A DNA stretch of 64,000 nucleotides from assembly GCF_902832845.1 (NCBI RefSeq), contig NZ_CADFDB010000002.1, positions 62,001-126,000 on the forward strand, read 5' to 3'. The translations under genes and the position numbers were made by a program. Below, one piece after another: positions 27,031-35,850 of this stretch. Each line of letters opens with the position of its first letter. Positions within the stretch are counted from its first letter, which is position 1. Source of the DNA: Burkholderia metallica (lineage in GTDB: Bacteria; Pseudomonadota; Gammaproteobacteria; Burkholderiales; Burkholderiaceae). The notes beneath the pieces are model-generated. The model did no database searches, was not told the DNA's origin, and was given only the letters and a program-made list of their open reading frames with translations.

Positions 27031-28068
27031 ATGACCGCAACCGTACTGGTCGCCACGGCCGGGCAAGGCATCCTGCGCTCGAACGACGACGGCAAGACCT
27101 GGCATCGCCTCGGGCTCGCCGAGCCGATCGAATTCGACGGCATCGTCCGTGCGCTCGCAGTGGACCCCGCGACCCCGTCGCGCGTCTATGCCGGCGCCGA
27201 TGCGGGGCTGTGCATCAGCGAGGACGGCGGCGCGCACTGGTTTCGTCCGGAGAACCTGCTGAACGGGCAGACGGTCTGGTCCATCGCGATCGATCCGGCG
27301 AACCCCGCGGTGCTCTATGCGGGCACCGGCGCACCGTCGCGCGCCGCGCTGTACAAGTCGAGCGACGCGGGCCTGACGTGGGAGAGAACGGCGCCCGAGT
27401 TCCCCGAGTTCTGCGCGGGCGTCAATCGCCCGCGGTTACTGACGATCTGCGTGGATCCGGACGACGGCCGCAACGTCTGGTACGGCGTGGAGGAGGGCGG
27501 CGCGTGGCGCAGCCGCGATGCCGGCGCGAGCTGGGCGCGCGTGGACGGCCCCGGCACGGCGATCCGCAACAGCGACATCCATGCGATCGCCGTGCTGTCC
27601 GCCACGGCGGACCGGCCGAAAACCACGGTGCTGCTGACGGTCAACGCGGTGTACGTGAGCGAGGACGACGGGCAGACCTGGGATGCCAGACAGTCGCGCG
27701 ACCGCTTCGACGGGCTGTACTACACGCGCACGGTCGTGCAGCTGCCGGAGCCGGAAGGCGACCTGCTGATGGCGATCGGCGACGGCACGCCCGGCACCCG
27801 CAGCCGCATCTACCGGTCGACCGATCGCGGCTACGCGTGGCACGAGACGGACCTGCAGACGCCGCCGAATTCCACGTTCTGGGCGTTCGGCGTCCATGCG
27901 GCCCGGCCGGCGCTCGTCTATGCGGGCACCAAGTACGGGCACCTGTTCCGTTCGCGCGACGGCGGCCGGAACTGGGCCAAGGAGTGGCGCGATTTCAGCG
28001 AGATCACGGCCGTCGCGTGGACGCCGTTCGAAGCACCGCTCGTGGCGCACGCGCAGTCGATCAATTGA
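27031..28068 (+). CDS. Seven-Asp-box (BNR) beta-propeller protein
   Basis: 345 residues built almost wholly of Asp-box repeats S-x-D-x-G-x-x-W: residues 17-24, 63-70, 110-117, 161-168, 210-217, 263-270 and 308-315, spaced about 45-52 residues. Seven boxes imply a seven-bladed propeller, as in sialidase-like and photosystem-assembly relatives. There is no signal peptide, so it is probably cytoplasmic, unusual for this fold. A strong ACGAGGAG site precedes the ATG. Its position inside a catabolic operon suggests a lactonase, isomerase or scaffold role; no catalytic assignment is possible. Confidence 0.88.
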   Translation: MTATVLVATAGQGILRSNDDGKTWHRLGLAEPIEFDGIVRALAVDPATPSRVYAGADAGLCISEDGGAHWFRPENLLNGQTVWSIAIDPANPAVLYAGTGAPSRAALYKSSDAGLTWERTAPEFPEFCAGVNRPRLLTICVDPDDGRNVWYGVEEGGAWRSRDAGASWARVDGPGTAIRNSDIHAIAVLSATADRPKTTVLLTVNAVYVSEDDGQTWDARQSRDRFDGLYYTRTVVQLPEPEGDLLMAIGDGTPGTRSRIYRSTDRGYAWHETDLQTPPNSTFWAFGVHAARPALVYAGTKYGHLFRSRDGGRNWAKEWRDFSEITAVAWTPFEAPLVAHAQSIN

Positions 28069-28080
28069 GGGGAGCGAACG

Positions 28081-28596
28081 ATGACACCGTCCGACATCCA
28101 GCGGCACGCCGAGCGCGCGAACGCGAGCGGATTGCCGCTGCCGACCCCGCGCGTCCAGCGCACCCACCTGTCGCTGTTCGTGCGCGACCCCGTGCGCTCG
28201 AGCACCTGGTACGCCGAAGTGCTCGGCATGACGGAAACCGCGCGCGGCGAGCAGTGGGTGTTCATGTCCTTCGGCCAGAAGCACCATGACATCGCACTGA
28301 TCCGCGCGGCGTCCGACGCGGAGCTCGGCACGATCGGCCTGCAGCACTACGGGCTCGAGATCGCCGGCGGACTGACCGCACTGCGTCGCCTGTACGGCAT
28401 GCTGATTCGCCGCAACGTGCCGATCGTCAAGATCACCGATCACAAGGTCGGGATCGGCGTGTACTTCACGGACCCGGACGGCAACCGCCTCGAATTCTTC
28501 TGCGAAACCGTCACCGACGACGAAGAGGGCAAGCGCGTGCTGCACCGGTACAACGCACCGAGCGACCCCGCGCAACTCGATCCGCTGTTCGACTGA
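28081..28596 (+). CDS. VOC-superfamily protein (extradiol dioxygenase/glyoxalase-like)
   Basis: 171 residues, one vicinal-oxygen-chelate module pair. Likely metal ligands are H29 (QRTHLSLFV), H89 (GLQHYGLEI) and E138 (DPDGNRLEFF). The His-His-Glu set and YFTDPDGN strand fit extradiol ring-cleavage dioxygenases and related Fe/Mn enzymes, though such dioxygenases usually have two such units. GAGGGGAG precedes the start. With a flavin monooxygenase and an MhpC-like hydrolase downstream, meta-cleavage of a dihydroxylated ring is a reasonable guess. Confidence 0.85.
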   Translation: MTPSDIQRHAERANASGLPLPTPRVQRTHLSLFVRDPVRSSTWYAEVLGMTETARGEQWVFMSFGQKHHDIALIRAASDAELGTIGLQHYGLEIAGGLTALRRLYGMLIRRNVPIVKITDHKVGIGVYFTDPDGNRLEFFCETVTDDEEGKRVLHRYNAPSDPAQLDPLFD

Positions 28597-28646
28597 CGCG
28601 CCGGTCTTCCATTTCCCCATAGCCGACATTTAACAGAGGATTCCTG

Positions 28647-29252
28647 ATGAGCAAGATCGCCAATCTCGAAGGGTTTCATATCCGCAAGTGGTATACGCAG
28701 ATCGAGGATTCGCTCGCGAACGAATCCGGCCAGCTCGCGGACGGCGAGCCGCTGCGCAAGATCGTGATCGCCGCGGCCGTTCACAACCCGTATGCGGGGC
28801 GCTTCAGCGAAAACCTCGACGACCTGGTGCGTCCGTCGCCCGCGCTCGGCAAAGAGTTCGCGCGGCGTATCGAAGCGCTCGCCGCGGACCGTGCGATCGA
28901 GAGTTACGGCAAGGCCTGCCTGGTCGGCTCGGCCGGCGAATACGAACACGGCAACGCGTTCCTGACGTCGATCTTCGCGGAGCCGATCCGGGCGGCGCTG
29001 GGCGGCGGGAAGTCGTGGGTGCCGTCGAGCGGCAAGCGCGGCCCGGTCAATACCGTGATCGACGTGCCGCTCGCGCACAAGGATGCGCTCTACGTGCGCT
29101 CGCACTACGACACGGTGACGTGTCTGTTCCCCGATGCGCCCAACGACGACGAAGTGCTGGTGATCTTCGCGTTCGCGACGCGCGGCCGCCTGCATGCGCG
29201 GCTCGGCGGGCTGAAGGCAAGCGAGATCGTCGGCAACGACGGTCTGGTCTGA
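28647..29252 (+). CDS. DUF1185 / 'amino acid synthesis' family protein
   Basis: 201 residues of the AA_synth (DUF1185) family. Seen: MSKIANLEGFHIRKWYT, IAAAVHNPYAGRF, SYGKACLVGSAGEYEHGNAF and VIDVPLAHKDALYVRSHYD. The biochemical role of the family is not established to my knowledge; it recurs in aromatic and amino-acid catabolic operons. AGAGGA precedes the ATG. The conserved His, Glu and Tyr residues in EYEHGNA suggest an enzyme rather than a structural protein. Confidence 0.82.
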   Translation: MSKIANLEGFHIRKWYTQIEDSLANESGQLADGEPLRKIVIAAAVHNPYAGRFSENLDDLVRPSPALGKEFARRIEALAADRAIESYGKACLVGSAGEYEHGNAFLTSIFAEPIRAALGGGKSWVPSSGKRGPVNTVIDVPLAHKDALYVRSHYDTVTCLFPDAPNDDEVLVIFAFATRGRLHARLGGLKASEIVGNDGLV

Positions 29253-29279
29253 TCGCCGATGCAGGCCGGGGAGGAGAGG

Positions 29280-30158
29280 ATGAATACGGCATCCGTGAAG
29301 GATGGGTGGGTCGACAGCGACGGGCTGCGGCTGCGCTACGTGAGCTGGGGGCGCGACGATGCACCGGCCGTGGTGATGCTGCACGGGTTGCGCAGCTACG
29401 CGCACACGTGGGAGCCCGTCGCCGACGCGCTGGTCGACCGCTACCGGGTCGTGGCGCTCGATCAGCGCGGCCGCGGGCTGAGCGACTGGGATCCGCAGCG
29501 GGACTATTACGCGACGGCCTACGTGCGCGATCTCGACGCGCTGGTGCGCGCGCTCGGCCTGCAACGATTCGTGCTGGTCGGGCACTCGATGGGCGGCGCC
29601 AATGCGTTCGTCTATGCCGCAGCGCAGCCGGAACGGCTCGCCGGCCTCGTGATCGAGGACATGGGCCCCGGTGCGTCGGCCGGTTCGCAGGGTTCGGAGC
29701 GCATCAAGCGCGAGCTGAAGGAAACGCCGGACGCGTTCGCGTCGTGGGACGACGCGCGCGCGTTCTGGCGACGCCAGCGGCCGAACATCGCGGAATCCAC
29801 GCTCGATTCGCGCGTCGCGTACTCGCTGAAAGAGGATGCGCAAGGGCGGATCGTGTGGCGGCACGACGCCGACGGGATTGCGGCAGCGCGGCTCGCCGCG
29901 ACGCCGGAGCAACTCGTCCATCTGTGGCCGCTGGTCCTCAACCTGCACGTGCCGACGCTGCTGTTGCGCGGCGGCGCATCGGATTTCCTGTCCGCGGACG
30001 TGGCGGCCGAAATGGTCGCGGCCAATGCCGGAATCGACCGGATCGACATTCCCGGCGCGACGCACTACGTGCATGACGATCAACCCGCCGCGTTCAACCG
30101 CGCATTGCGCACGTGGCTCGATCGTCTCGACGATCCGGCGTGGCGCACGGGAGGCTGA
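29280..30158 (+). CDS. Alpha/beta hydrolase (MhpC-like)
   Basis: 292 residues. VMLHGLRSYAHTWEP, the GHSMGG elbow with S103, and a late GATHYVHDD His fit C-C bond or ester hydrolases of aromatic meta-cleavage pathways. The strong site GGGGAGGAG precedes ATG 29280. Gene spacing to the flavin monooxygenase is 3 bp. If the operon degrades an aromatic ring, this is the candidate ring-fission-product hydrolase. Confidence 0.9.
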   Translation: MNTASVKDGWVDSDGLRLRYVSWGRDDAPAVVMLHGLRSYAHTWEPVADALVDRYRVVALDQRGRGLSDWDPQRDYYATAYVRDLDALVRALGLQRFVLVGHSMGGANAFVYAAAQPERLAGLVIEDMGPGASAGSQGSERIKRELKETPDAFASWDDARAFWRRQRPNIAESTLDSRVAYSLKEDAQGRIVWRHDADGIAAARLAATPEQLVHLWPLVLNLHVPTLLLRGGASDFLSADVAAEMVAANAGIDRIDIPGATHYVHDDQPAAFNRALRTWLDRLDDPAWRTGG

Positions 30159-30161
30159 CGC

Positions 30162-31793
30162 ATGAGCGCGAACCAACCGGAACGGACCTCGGTCGCGATC
30201 GTCGGCGCGGGGCCGAACGGCGCGGCGATGGCGAACCTGCTCGGACTCTATGGCGTCGCGACGGTGATCATCGAGAAGGCGCCGCAGATCGTCGAGTTTC
30301 CGCGCGCGGTCGGCATCGACGACGAGGCGCTGCGGCTGTTCCAGACCGCCGGCCTCGCCGACGAACTGAGCCGCGACATCATCCAGAACGTGCCGCTGCG
30401 GATGTTCAAGGCGAACGGCGAATGCTTCGCCGACATCCGCCCGTCGATGCGCGAATTCGGCTGGTGGCGGCGCAACATCTTCATGCAGCAGCTGGCCGAG
30501 CGAACGCTGCGCGACGGGCTGGCTCGCTACCCGCATGTGTCGCTGCGGACCGGCGAAGAAGTGGTCGGTGTCGCACAGGACGACGAACGCGTCACACTGC
30601 AGGTGCGCCGCGCCGACGGGCGGCACTACGCGCTCGAGGCCGACTACGTGGTGGCGGCCGACGGCGGCCGCAGCCCGATGCGCGAGTGGCTCGGCATCAA
30701 GCTGGCCGGCACCACCCATCCGATGAAGTGGGTGGTGGTCGACGTGAAGAACGCCGGGCTCGACCAGCCGTGCACCGCGCTGAACTGCGACCCGCGCCGT
30801 CCGAACGTCTGCATCTACCTGCCGTTCAATTTCCGGCGCTGGGAGTTTCTCGTGTTCCCGCACGAGGATGAAGAAGCGATCGCGCGGCCGGAATCGATCC
30901 GCGCGTTGATCGCGCCGTACGTCGACGATGTCGAGCGCCTCGAGATCGTGCGCGCGCGGACCTATACGCACCATTCGCGCATCGCCGAGCGCTTCGTCGT
31001 CGGCCGCGTGGCGCTCGTCGGCGATGCGGCCCACCTGACGCCGCCGTGGATCGGCCAGGGCCTGAATGCGGGCTTGCGCGACGTCGGCAATCTCGCGTGG
31101 AAACTGGCGGGCGTCGTCAACGGTGCGTTGCATCCCGGCGTGATCCACACGTACGAATCGGAGCGGCGCGATCACGCGAAGGCGATGATCGACCTCGCGG
31201 ACACGTTCGGCGCGATGCTGATGCCGACCAGCCGGCTCGTCGCGTTCCTGCGCGATCGTTTCCTCGGGCTCGCGCGGTTTGCGCCCGGCCTGAAGGACTA
31301 CATCCTGCAGATGCGTTTCAAGCCAATGCCGAGCTATACGCGGGGCGTCGTGCTGCCGGGGGTGCCGGATGGTGCAGTCGGCAGGATGATCGCGCAGCCC
31401 GACGTCGAGACGGCCGACGGCGTGCGCCGCAAGCTCGACGACGTGCTCGGCCTGTGGTTCTCGATCGTCGGCTGGCAATGCGATCCGCAGGCGTGCCTGA
31501 GCGACGACGACCGCGCGTACTGGGCAGCGCTGGGCGCAACGTTCATTCAGGTCAATCGTTCGCGCAGCGGCACCGGCCGAGCGGGCCGGTTGGCCAGCGG
31601 CTACGGCAGCACGTGCGTCGAAGACGTCGACAACGCACTGGCGACCTGGTTCGACCGCCATCCGGGCCCGCTCGTGGTGGTGCGCCCGGATCGCTACGTG
31701 GCCGCGCAGACGGATGCCGCGGGGATCGCCGGTGTGACCGCGGCCTTTCAGGCGTTCGCGCCGCGACAACGGGAGGAAGTCGATGTTTGTTGA
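30162..31793 (+). CDS. FAD-dependent aromatic monooxygenase (MhpA/PheA-type)
   Basis: 543 residues. The FAD dinucleotide fold has GAGPNG at 15-20, the middle motif AADGGRSPMR, and GDAAHLTPPWIGQGLN at 287-302. These three motifs define group A flavoprotein hydroxylases such as 3-(3-hydroxyphenyl)propionate hydroxylase. It would hydroxylate a phenolic ring with NAD(P)H and O2. GGGAGG precedes the ATG. Its stop overlaps the NIPSNAP gene by 11 bp. Confidence 0.92.
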   Translation: MSANQPERTSVAIVGAGPNGAAMANLLGLYGVATVIIEKAPQIVEFPRAVGIDDEALRLFQTAGLADELSRDIIQNVPLRMFKANGECFADIRPSMREFGWWRRNIFMQQLAERTLRDGLARYPHVSLRTGEEVVGVAQDDERVTLQVRRADGRHYALEADYVVAADGGRSPMREWLGIKLAGTTHPMKWVVVDVKNAGLDQPCTALNCDPRRPNVCIYLPFNFRRWEFLVFPHEDEEAIARPESIRALIAPYVDDVERLEIVRARTYTHHSRIAERFVVGRVALVGDAAHLTPPWIGQGLNAGLRDVGNLAWKLAGVVNGALHPGVIHTYESERRDHAKAMIDLADTFGAMLMPTSRLVAFLRDRFLGLARFAPGLKDYILQMRFKPMPSYTRGVVLPGVPDGAVGRMIAQPDVETADGVRRKLDDVLGLWFSIVGWQCDPQACLSDDDRAYWAALGATFIQVNRSRSGTGRAGRLASGYGSTCVEDVDNALATWFDRHPGPLVVVRPDRYVAAQTDAAGIAGVTAAFQAFAPRQREEVDVC

Positions 31794-32115
31794 GCAACGC
31801 ACGTACACGCTGGTGCCGGGCGGCGTCGCCGATTATCTGCGGCTGTACGCGGAATGCGGCCGCAAGGCGCAGGAGCAGGCGCTCGGCACGATGGTCGGCT
31901 GCTTTGCGACGGAAGTCGGGCCGCTGAACCAGCTCGTCTATCTGTGGGCGTTCGATTCGCTGGACGATCGCGCGCGGCGACGTGCCGTGCTGATGGCCGA
32001 TCCCGAGTTCAGGACGTTTCGCGGCAAGGTCCGGCATCTGCTCGTCAGACAGGAAAACCAGATTCTCCGGCAGGAAATCGGCGGCCTGTTGCGTGCGCCG
32101 AACCCGGCCGCGTGA
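31783..32115 (+). CDS. NIPSNAP-family protein
   Basis: 110 residues, a single ferredoxin-like alpha/beta domain. MFVEQRTYTLVPGGVADYLRLY and LVYLWAFDSLDDRARRRA are typical of NIPSNAP proteins. Small bacterial members often sit in aromatic-degradation operons with an unresolved role. It overlaps the monooxygenase gene by 11 bp, and GGGAGGA precedes the ATG, so it is probably made in proportion to that enzyme, perhaps as an accessory. Confidence 0.87.
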   Translation: MFVEQRTYTLVPGGVADYLRLYAECGRKAQEQALGTMVGCFATEVGPLNQLVYLWAFDSLDDRARRRAVLMADPEFRTFRGKVRHLLVRQENQILRQEIGGLLRAPNPAA

Positions 32116-32169
32116 TGCGGTCGTCGCACCGTCCGCGCCCATCGTGCAGTCTCTACCGAGGTATCCGTC

Positions 32170-33651
32170 TTGATTCCGTTTACACCGTTGACGTCGCCTG
32201 TGACGCCCGACGCGCCACGCGATTACGCGCCGCTCCATCTGTATGTCGATGGCCGGTTCCTGCAGGCCGACGGCCGGCGCACGCAGCCCGTTCTCGATCC
32301 GGGAACCGGCCGCGTGCTCGGCGCGCTGCCGCATGCGACACCGGAAGATATCGACGCCGCGGTGCACGCCGCGCACCGCGCATTCGCGGCGTGGCGGCGC
32401 GAGTCGCCGCTCGTGCGCTCGGACATCCTGCGCCGCGCCGCCGCGCTCGTGCGGGAGCGGGCCGAAACGATCGGCCGTCACATCACGATGGACCAGGGCA
32501 AGCCGCTTCGCGAGGCGATCGCCGAGGTCGCGTCGTCGGCCGAACAGCTCGAATGGCACGCGGAGGAGGGGCGCCGCACCTACGGCCGCGTCGTTCCATC
32601 GCGTTCTCCCGACGTCGCGCAGACGGTATTGCGGGAACCGATCGGCGTGTGCGCGGCGTTTTCTCCGTGGAATTTCCCGTTCAGCCAGGCCATGCACAAG
32701 ATTGCGGCCGCGCTCGCGTGCGGGTGCACGCTGGTACTGAAAGGGCCCGAGGAATCGCCGAGCGCGATCGTCGCGCTCGCACGCATCTTTCACGATGCCG
32801 GATTGCCCCCGGGGTGCCTGAACATCGTCTGGGGCGTACCGGGCGAAGTATCGAAGCAACTGATCGAGTCGCCGCTGGTACGAAAGATTTCGTTCACCGG
32901 CTCGGTGCCGGTCGGCAAGCAACTGGCCGCGCTTGCCGCGTCGTACATGAAGCGCATGACCATGGAACTGGGCGGGCATGCGCCGGTGCTCGTCTGCGCG
33001 GATGCGGACATCGCGCGCGCCGCGCCGATGCTGGCCGCGTACAAGTTTCGCAATGCCGGGCAGGTCTGCGTGTCGCCGACCCGGTTTTTCGTGCAACGCC
33101 CGGTGTTCGAGCGGTTCGTCGCCGCGTATCTCGAGGCGGTCGGCAAGATTCGCGTCGGCTACGGGCTGGAAGAGGCGACCACGATGGGGCCGCTCGCGCA
33201 TGCGCGACGGGTATCCGAGATCGACGCGTTCGTCGCCGACGCCCGGGCGAAAGGGGCGGAGATTGCCGCGGGCGGAACGGCGCTGCGGGGACCGGGGCAC
33301 TATTTCGCACCGACGGTCGTGCTGGGCCCGGCGCGCGACACGCGCCTGATGAACGACGAACCGTTCGGTCCGATCGTCGGGATCGTGCCGTTCGACGCGC
33401 TCGACGACGCGCTCACCGAAGCCAACCGCTTGCCGTTCGGCCTCGCGTCGTATGCGTTCACCGAATCCGCACGCAACGCGCACCGGATCAGCCGCTCGCT
33501 CGAAGCCGGCATGGTCAACATCAATCACTTCGGGATGGGGCCGGCCGAGATCCCGTTCGGCGGCGTGAAGGACAGCGGCTTCGGCAGCGAGGGCGGAACG
33601 GAGACGTTCGACGGTTACCTGGTCACCAAGTTCGTCACGCAGATGAATTGA
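32170..33651 (+). CDS. NAD(P)-dependent aldehyde dehydrogenase
   Basis: 493 residues starting at a TTG codon with GAGG upstream. Catalytic C300 ([11 protein letters not shown]), general-base E266 ([10 protein letters not shown]) and the oxyanion Asn region FSPWNFP are present. It resembles succinate-semialdehyde and aromatic aldehyde dehydrogenases. It would oxidise the aldehyde formed by the TPP enzyme or by ring-fission chemistry. It is the last gene of the operon and faces the IclR gene tail to tail. Confidence 0.92.
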   Translation: MIPFTPLTSPVTPDAPRDYAPLHLYVDGRFLQADGRRTQPVLDPGTGRVLGALPHATPEDIDAAVHAAHRAFAAWRRESPLVRSDILRRAAALVRERAETIGRHITMDQGKPLREAIAEVASSAEQLEWHAEEGRRTYGRVVPSRSPDVAQTVLREPIGVCAAFSPWNFPFSQAMHKIAAALACGCTLVLKGPEESPSAIVALARIFHDAGLPPGCLNIVWGVPGEVSKQLIESPLVRKISFTGSVPVGKQLAALAASYMKRMTMELGGHAPVLVCADADIARAAPMLAAYKFRNAGQVCVSPTRFFVQRPVFERFVAAYLEAVGKIRVGYGLEEATTMGPLAHARRVSEIDAFVADARAKGAEIAAGGTALRGPGHYFAPTVVLGPARDTRLMNDEPFGPIVGIVPFDALDDALTEANRLPFGLASYAFTESARNAHRISRSLEAGMVNINHFGMGPAEIPFGGVKDSGFGSEGGTETFDGYLVTKFVTQMN

Positions 33652-33683
33652 CCGTGGGCACGTCGGCCTTCACGCGCGGCGCG

Positions 33684-34412
33684 TCAGATGGCGTCGCCGA
33701 TCCGGGCGGTGGCGTCGATCAGGAGTTTGCCGAGCACGCGCTCGTCGAACAGCGCGAAGTGTTCGGCGCGAAAGACGAGCGACAGGCTGCTGTTGATTTC
33801 GCCGCTGCTGGCAGTGCGGATCGGCGCGGCGATGCCGACGAACCCGGCGTCGAGCTCGCCGCGCGAGATCCAGTATCCCGCGTCGGCGATCTGCTGGCAG
33901 GCGCGCCAGAACTGCGTCCAGTCGGCCGCGAACTCGCCGAGTTCGTCGTTGTGCCGTTCGTGCAGGCGCTTCAGGCGCGCACGCGACATCGCGGCGACGA
34001 TCACTTTCGACGACGCACCCAGGAACAGCGGCATGATGCGGCCGCGACCGAAACCCAGCTGCAGGTTATCCGCGCCGGTTTCGTGCATGACGTTGATGAT
34101 CTGCTCGTCAAACAGCGTCGACACGAGCGCATCGCCGCCGGTGACCTGAACCAGCTTCTGGATGACGGGTTTCGCGGCGGTGAGCATCGGGTCCGACTGC
34201 CGCATGTTGTAGTCGAGATGGATGATGCGCGGGCCCAGCGTATAGCGGCCGTTGCTGCCGACGAGCAGGCCGACGGACGCCAGTTCCTTCACGTAGCGGT
34301 AGCAGGTGGTCCGCGAAAAGCCCATGTGTTCGGCGATTTCCTCGGCCGTCATCGACGTCGCGGACGAAGAGAAGACGTCGAGGATGGACAGCATTTTGGT
34401 GAGGCTCGACAT
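33684..34412 (-). CDS. IclR-family transcriptional regulator
   Basis: 242 residues. The N-terminal helix-turn-helix is MTAEEIAEHMGFSRTTCYRYV, followed by an IclR effector domain to the end. It is convergent with the catabolic operon and divergent from the porin gene at 34727. It probably controls both; the palindrome at 24516-24534 is a candidate target. The inducer is unknown. Confidence 0.92.
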   Translation of the reverse strand: MSSLTKMLSILDVFSSSATSMTAEEIAEHMGFSRTTCYRYVKELASVGLLVGSNGRYTLGPRIIHLDYNMRQSDPMLTAAKPVIQKLVQVTGGDALVSTLFDEQIINVMHETGADNLQLGFGRGRIMPLFLGASSKVIVAAMSRARLKRLHERHNDELGEFAADWTQFWRACQQIADAGYWISRGELDAGFVGIAAPIRTASSGEINSSLSLVFRAEHFALFDERVLGKLLIDATARIGDAI

Positions 34413-34726
34413 GACGTGATCCGGGATTCAGGCGGCTTGCGGCAATGAAACGAGAAGGACGAACGCGGTTCGCGCGGCCGGGTTGCGGCATGGCGTGCGG
34501 CACCGCGACAGACAGGGTCGTAGTCTAACTTAAGTCGAGCTGGCGGGAACCGGAGCCGTGTCGGCGAATGCTCGGGAAGCAGGCCGGCCGAGGTGCAGCG
34601 GATCGCCGGGCCGTCTATTGATATGGATTCCTATTTTAACCGGAAAGGTCGTGCCGGATCGATGTCGTTGCCGTGGCGATCGGCTCACGCGCGCATCGGC
34701 CGGGAAAATTCGATGAGGAGAAGACG
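34413..34726. other. Intergenic region between IclR and porin genes
   Basis: 314 bp holding the divergent promoters of the IclR gene and the porin. There is a short AT-rich patch near 34615-34640. I see no ORF or convincing operator here. Confidence 0.45.
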
Positions 34727-35782
34727 ATGAAAGCGTGGTTCCGGATGGTGGCATTGTGCGGATGCGGTGCCGTTGCGCCGACGTTCGCACAATCGAGCGT
34801 GACGCTCTACGGTTCGCTGGACACGGGGGTGACCTATACGAGCGACGTGGCAGCTGCGCCACGCGGCGGGCGCCAGCTCGCGCTGCAGGCGGGCGTGTCG
34901 CGCAACGACGTGTGGGGCCTGACGGGCAGGGAGGAACTCGGCGGCGCCAATTTCGCCGTGTTCCGGCTCGAAAGCCAGTTCCAGACGTCGGACGGGACGC
35001 TGACCGTGCCGGGCGCCGCGTTCAGTTCGCAAGCGTACGTCGGGCTCGGCGGCGACTGGGGCACCGTGACGCTCGGCCGCCAGTTCGATTTCGTCGGCGA
35101 TCTCATGCCGTCGTTCGCGATCGGCGCGAACACGCCGGCCGGCCTGCTCGCGTGGGGGTTGCCGGCGAATGCGTCGGCCGGCGGCGCACTCGACAACCGC
35201 GTGTGGGGCGTCCAGGTGAACAACGCGGTGAAGTATGTGAGTCCGACGTTCGGCGGTATCGCGTTCGGCGGTATGTGGGGGTTCGGCAACGTGCCCGGCT
35301 CGGTCGCGCGCAGCAGCGTGCAGAGCGCGATGCTGTCCTACACGCAGGGCGCGTTCAGCGCCGCGCTCGCCTATTTCGGCCAGCACGACGTGACCGCCGG
35401 CGGCAATCTTCGCAATTTCTCGGGCGGAGCCGGCTACAACTTCGACCGGCTTCGCGTCTTCGGCATGGTGTCGGACGTGCGGATCGGCGCAGCCGCACCG
35501 TTGCGGGCCACCACCTACGACGCCGGGCTGACCTATTCGGTCACGCCGTCGTTGCAACTGGGCGGCGGCTTCCAGTTCCAGCAGCGCGGCGGCGACATCG
35601 GTTCGGCCAATCAGGTCACGTTGAGTGCCGATTATTCGCTGTCGAAGCGTACCGGCCTGTACGCGGTGCTCGCACGCGGGCACGACAGCGCGTACGGTGC
35701 CCAGGTCGAGGCCGCGCTCGGCGGCGCGGCGGCCGGCTCGACGCAGACTGCGGTGCGCGTCGGCGTGCGGCATCAATTCTGA
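34727..35782 (+). CDS. General (OmpC-like) porin
   Basis: 351 residues. A 21-residue signal ends PTFA-QSSVTLYGSLDTG, and the chain ends RVGVRHQF with the terminal Phe needed for barrel assembly. GAGGAGAAG precedes ATG 34727. Placed next to the IclR gene of the nine-gene operon, so it may be its outer-membrane entry route. Confidence 0.92.
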   Translation: MKAWFRMVALCGCGAVAPTFAQSSVTLYGSLDTGVTYTSDVAAAPRGGRQLALQAGVSRNDVWGLTGREELGGANFAVFRLESQFQTSDGTLTVPGAAFSSQAYVGLGGDWGTVTLGRQFDFVGDLMPSFAIGANTPAGLLAWGLPANASAGGALDNRVWGVQVNNAVKYVSPTFGGIAFGGMWGFGNVPGSVARSSVQSAMLSYTQGAFSAALAYFGQHDVTAGGNLRNFSGGAGYNFDRLRVFGMVSDVRIGAAAPLRATTYDAGLTYSVTPSLQLGGGFQFQQRGGDIGSANQVTLSADYSLSKRTGLYAVLARGHDSAYGAQVEAALGGAAAGSTQTAVRVGVRHQF

Positions 35783-35850
35783 CGGCACGGCGCCGCACGG
35801 GCTGCCGCGACCACGACATGACGCGCGAGCCCGTGCGTCACCCGCCCGGT

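Noticed and set aside
28440-31808. Very long minus-strand ORF (1122 codons) opposite the nine-gene operon
   Set aside because: It spans several well-defined plus-strand genes, is Arg/Ala/His/Asp rich as in antisense shadows of GC-rich genes, and has no family resemblance.
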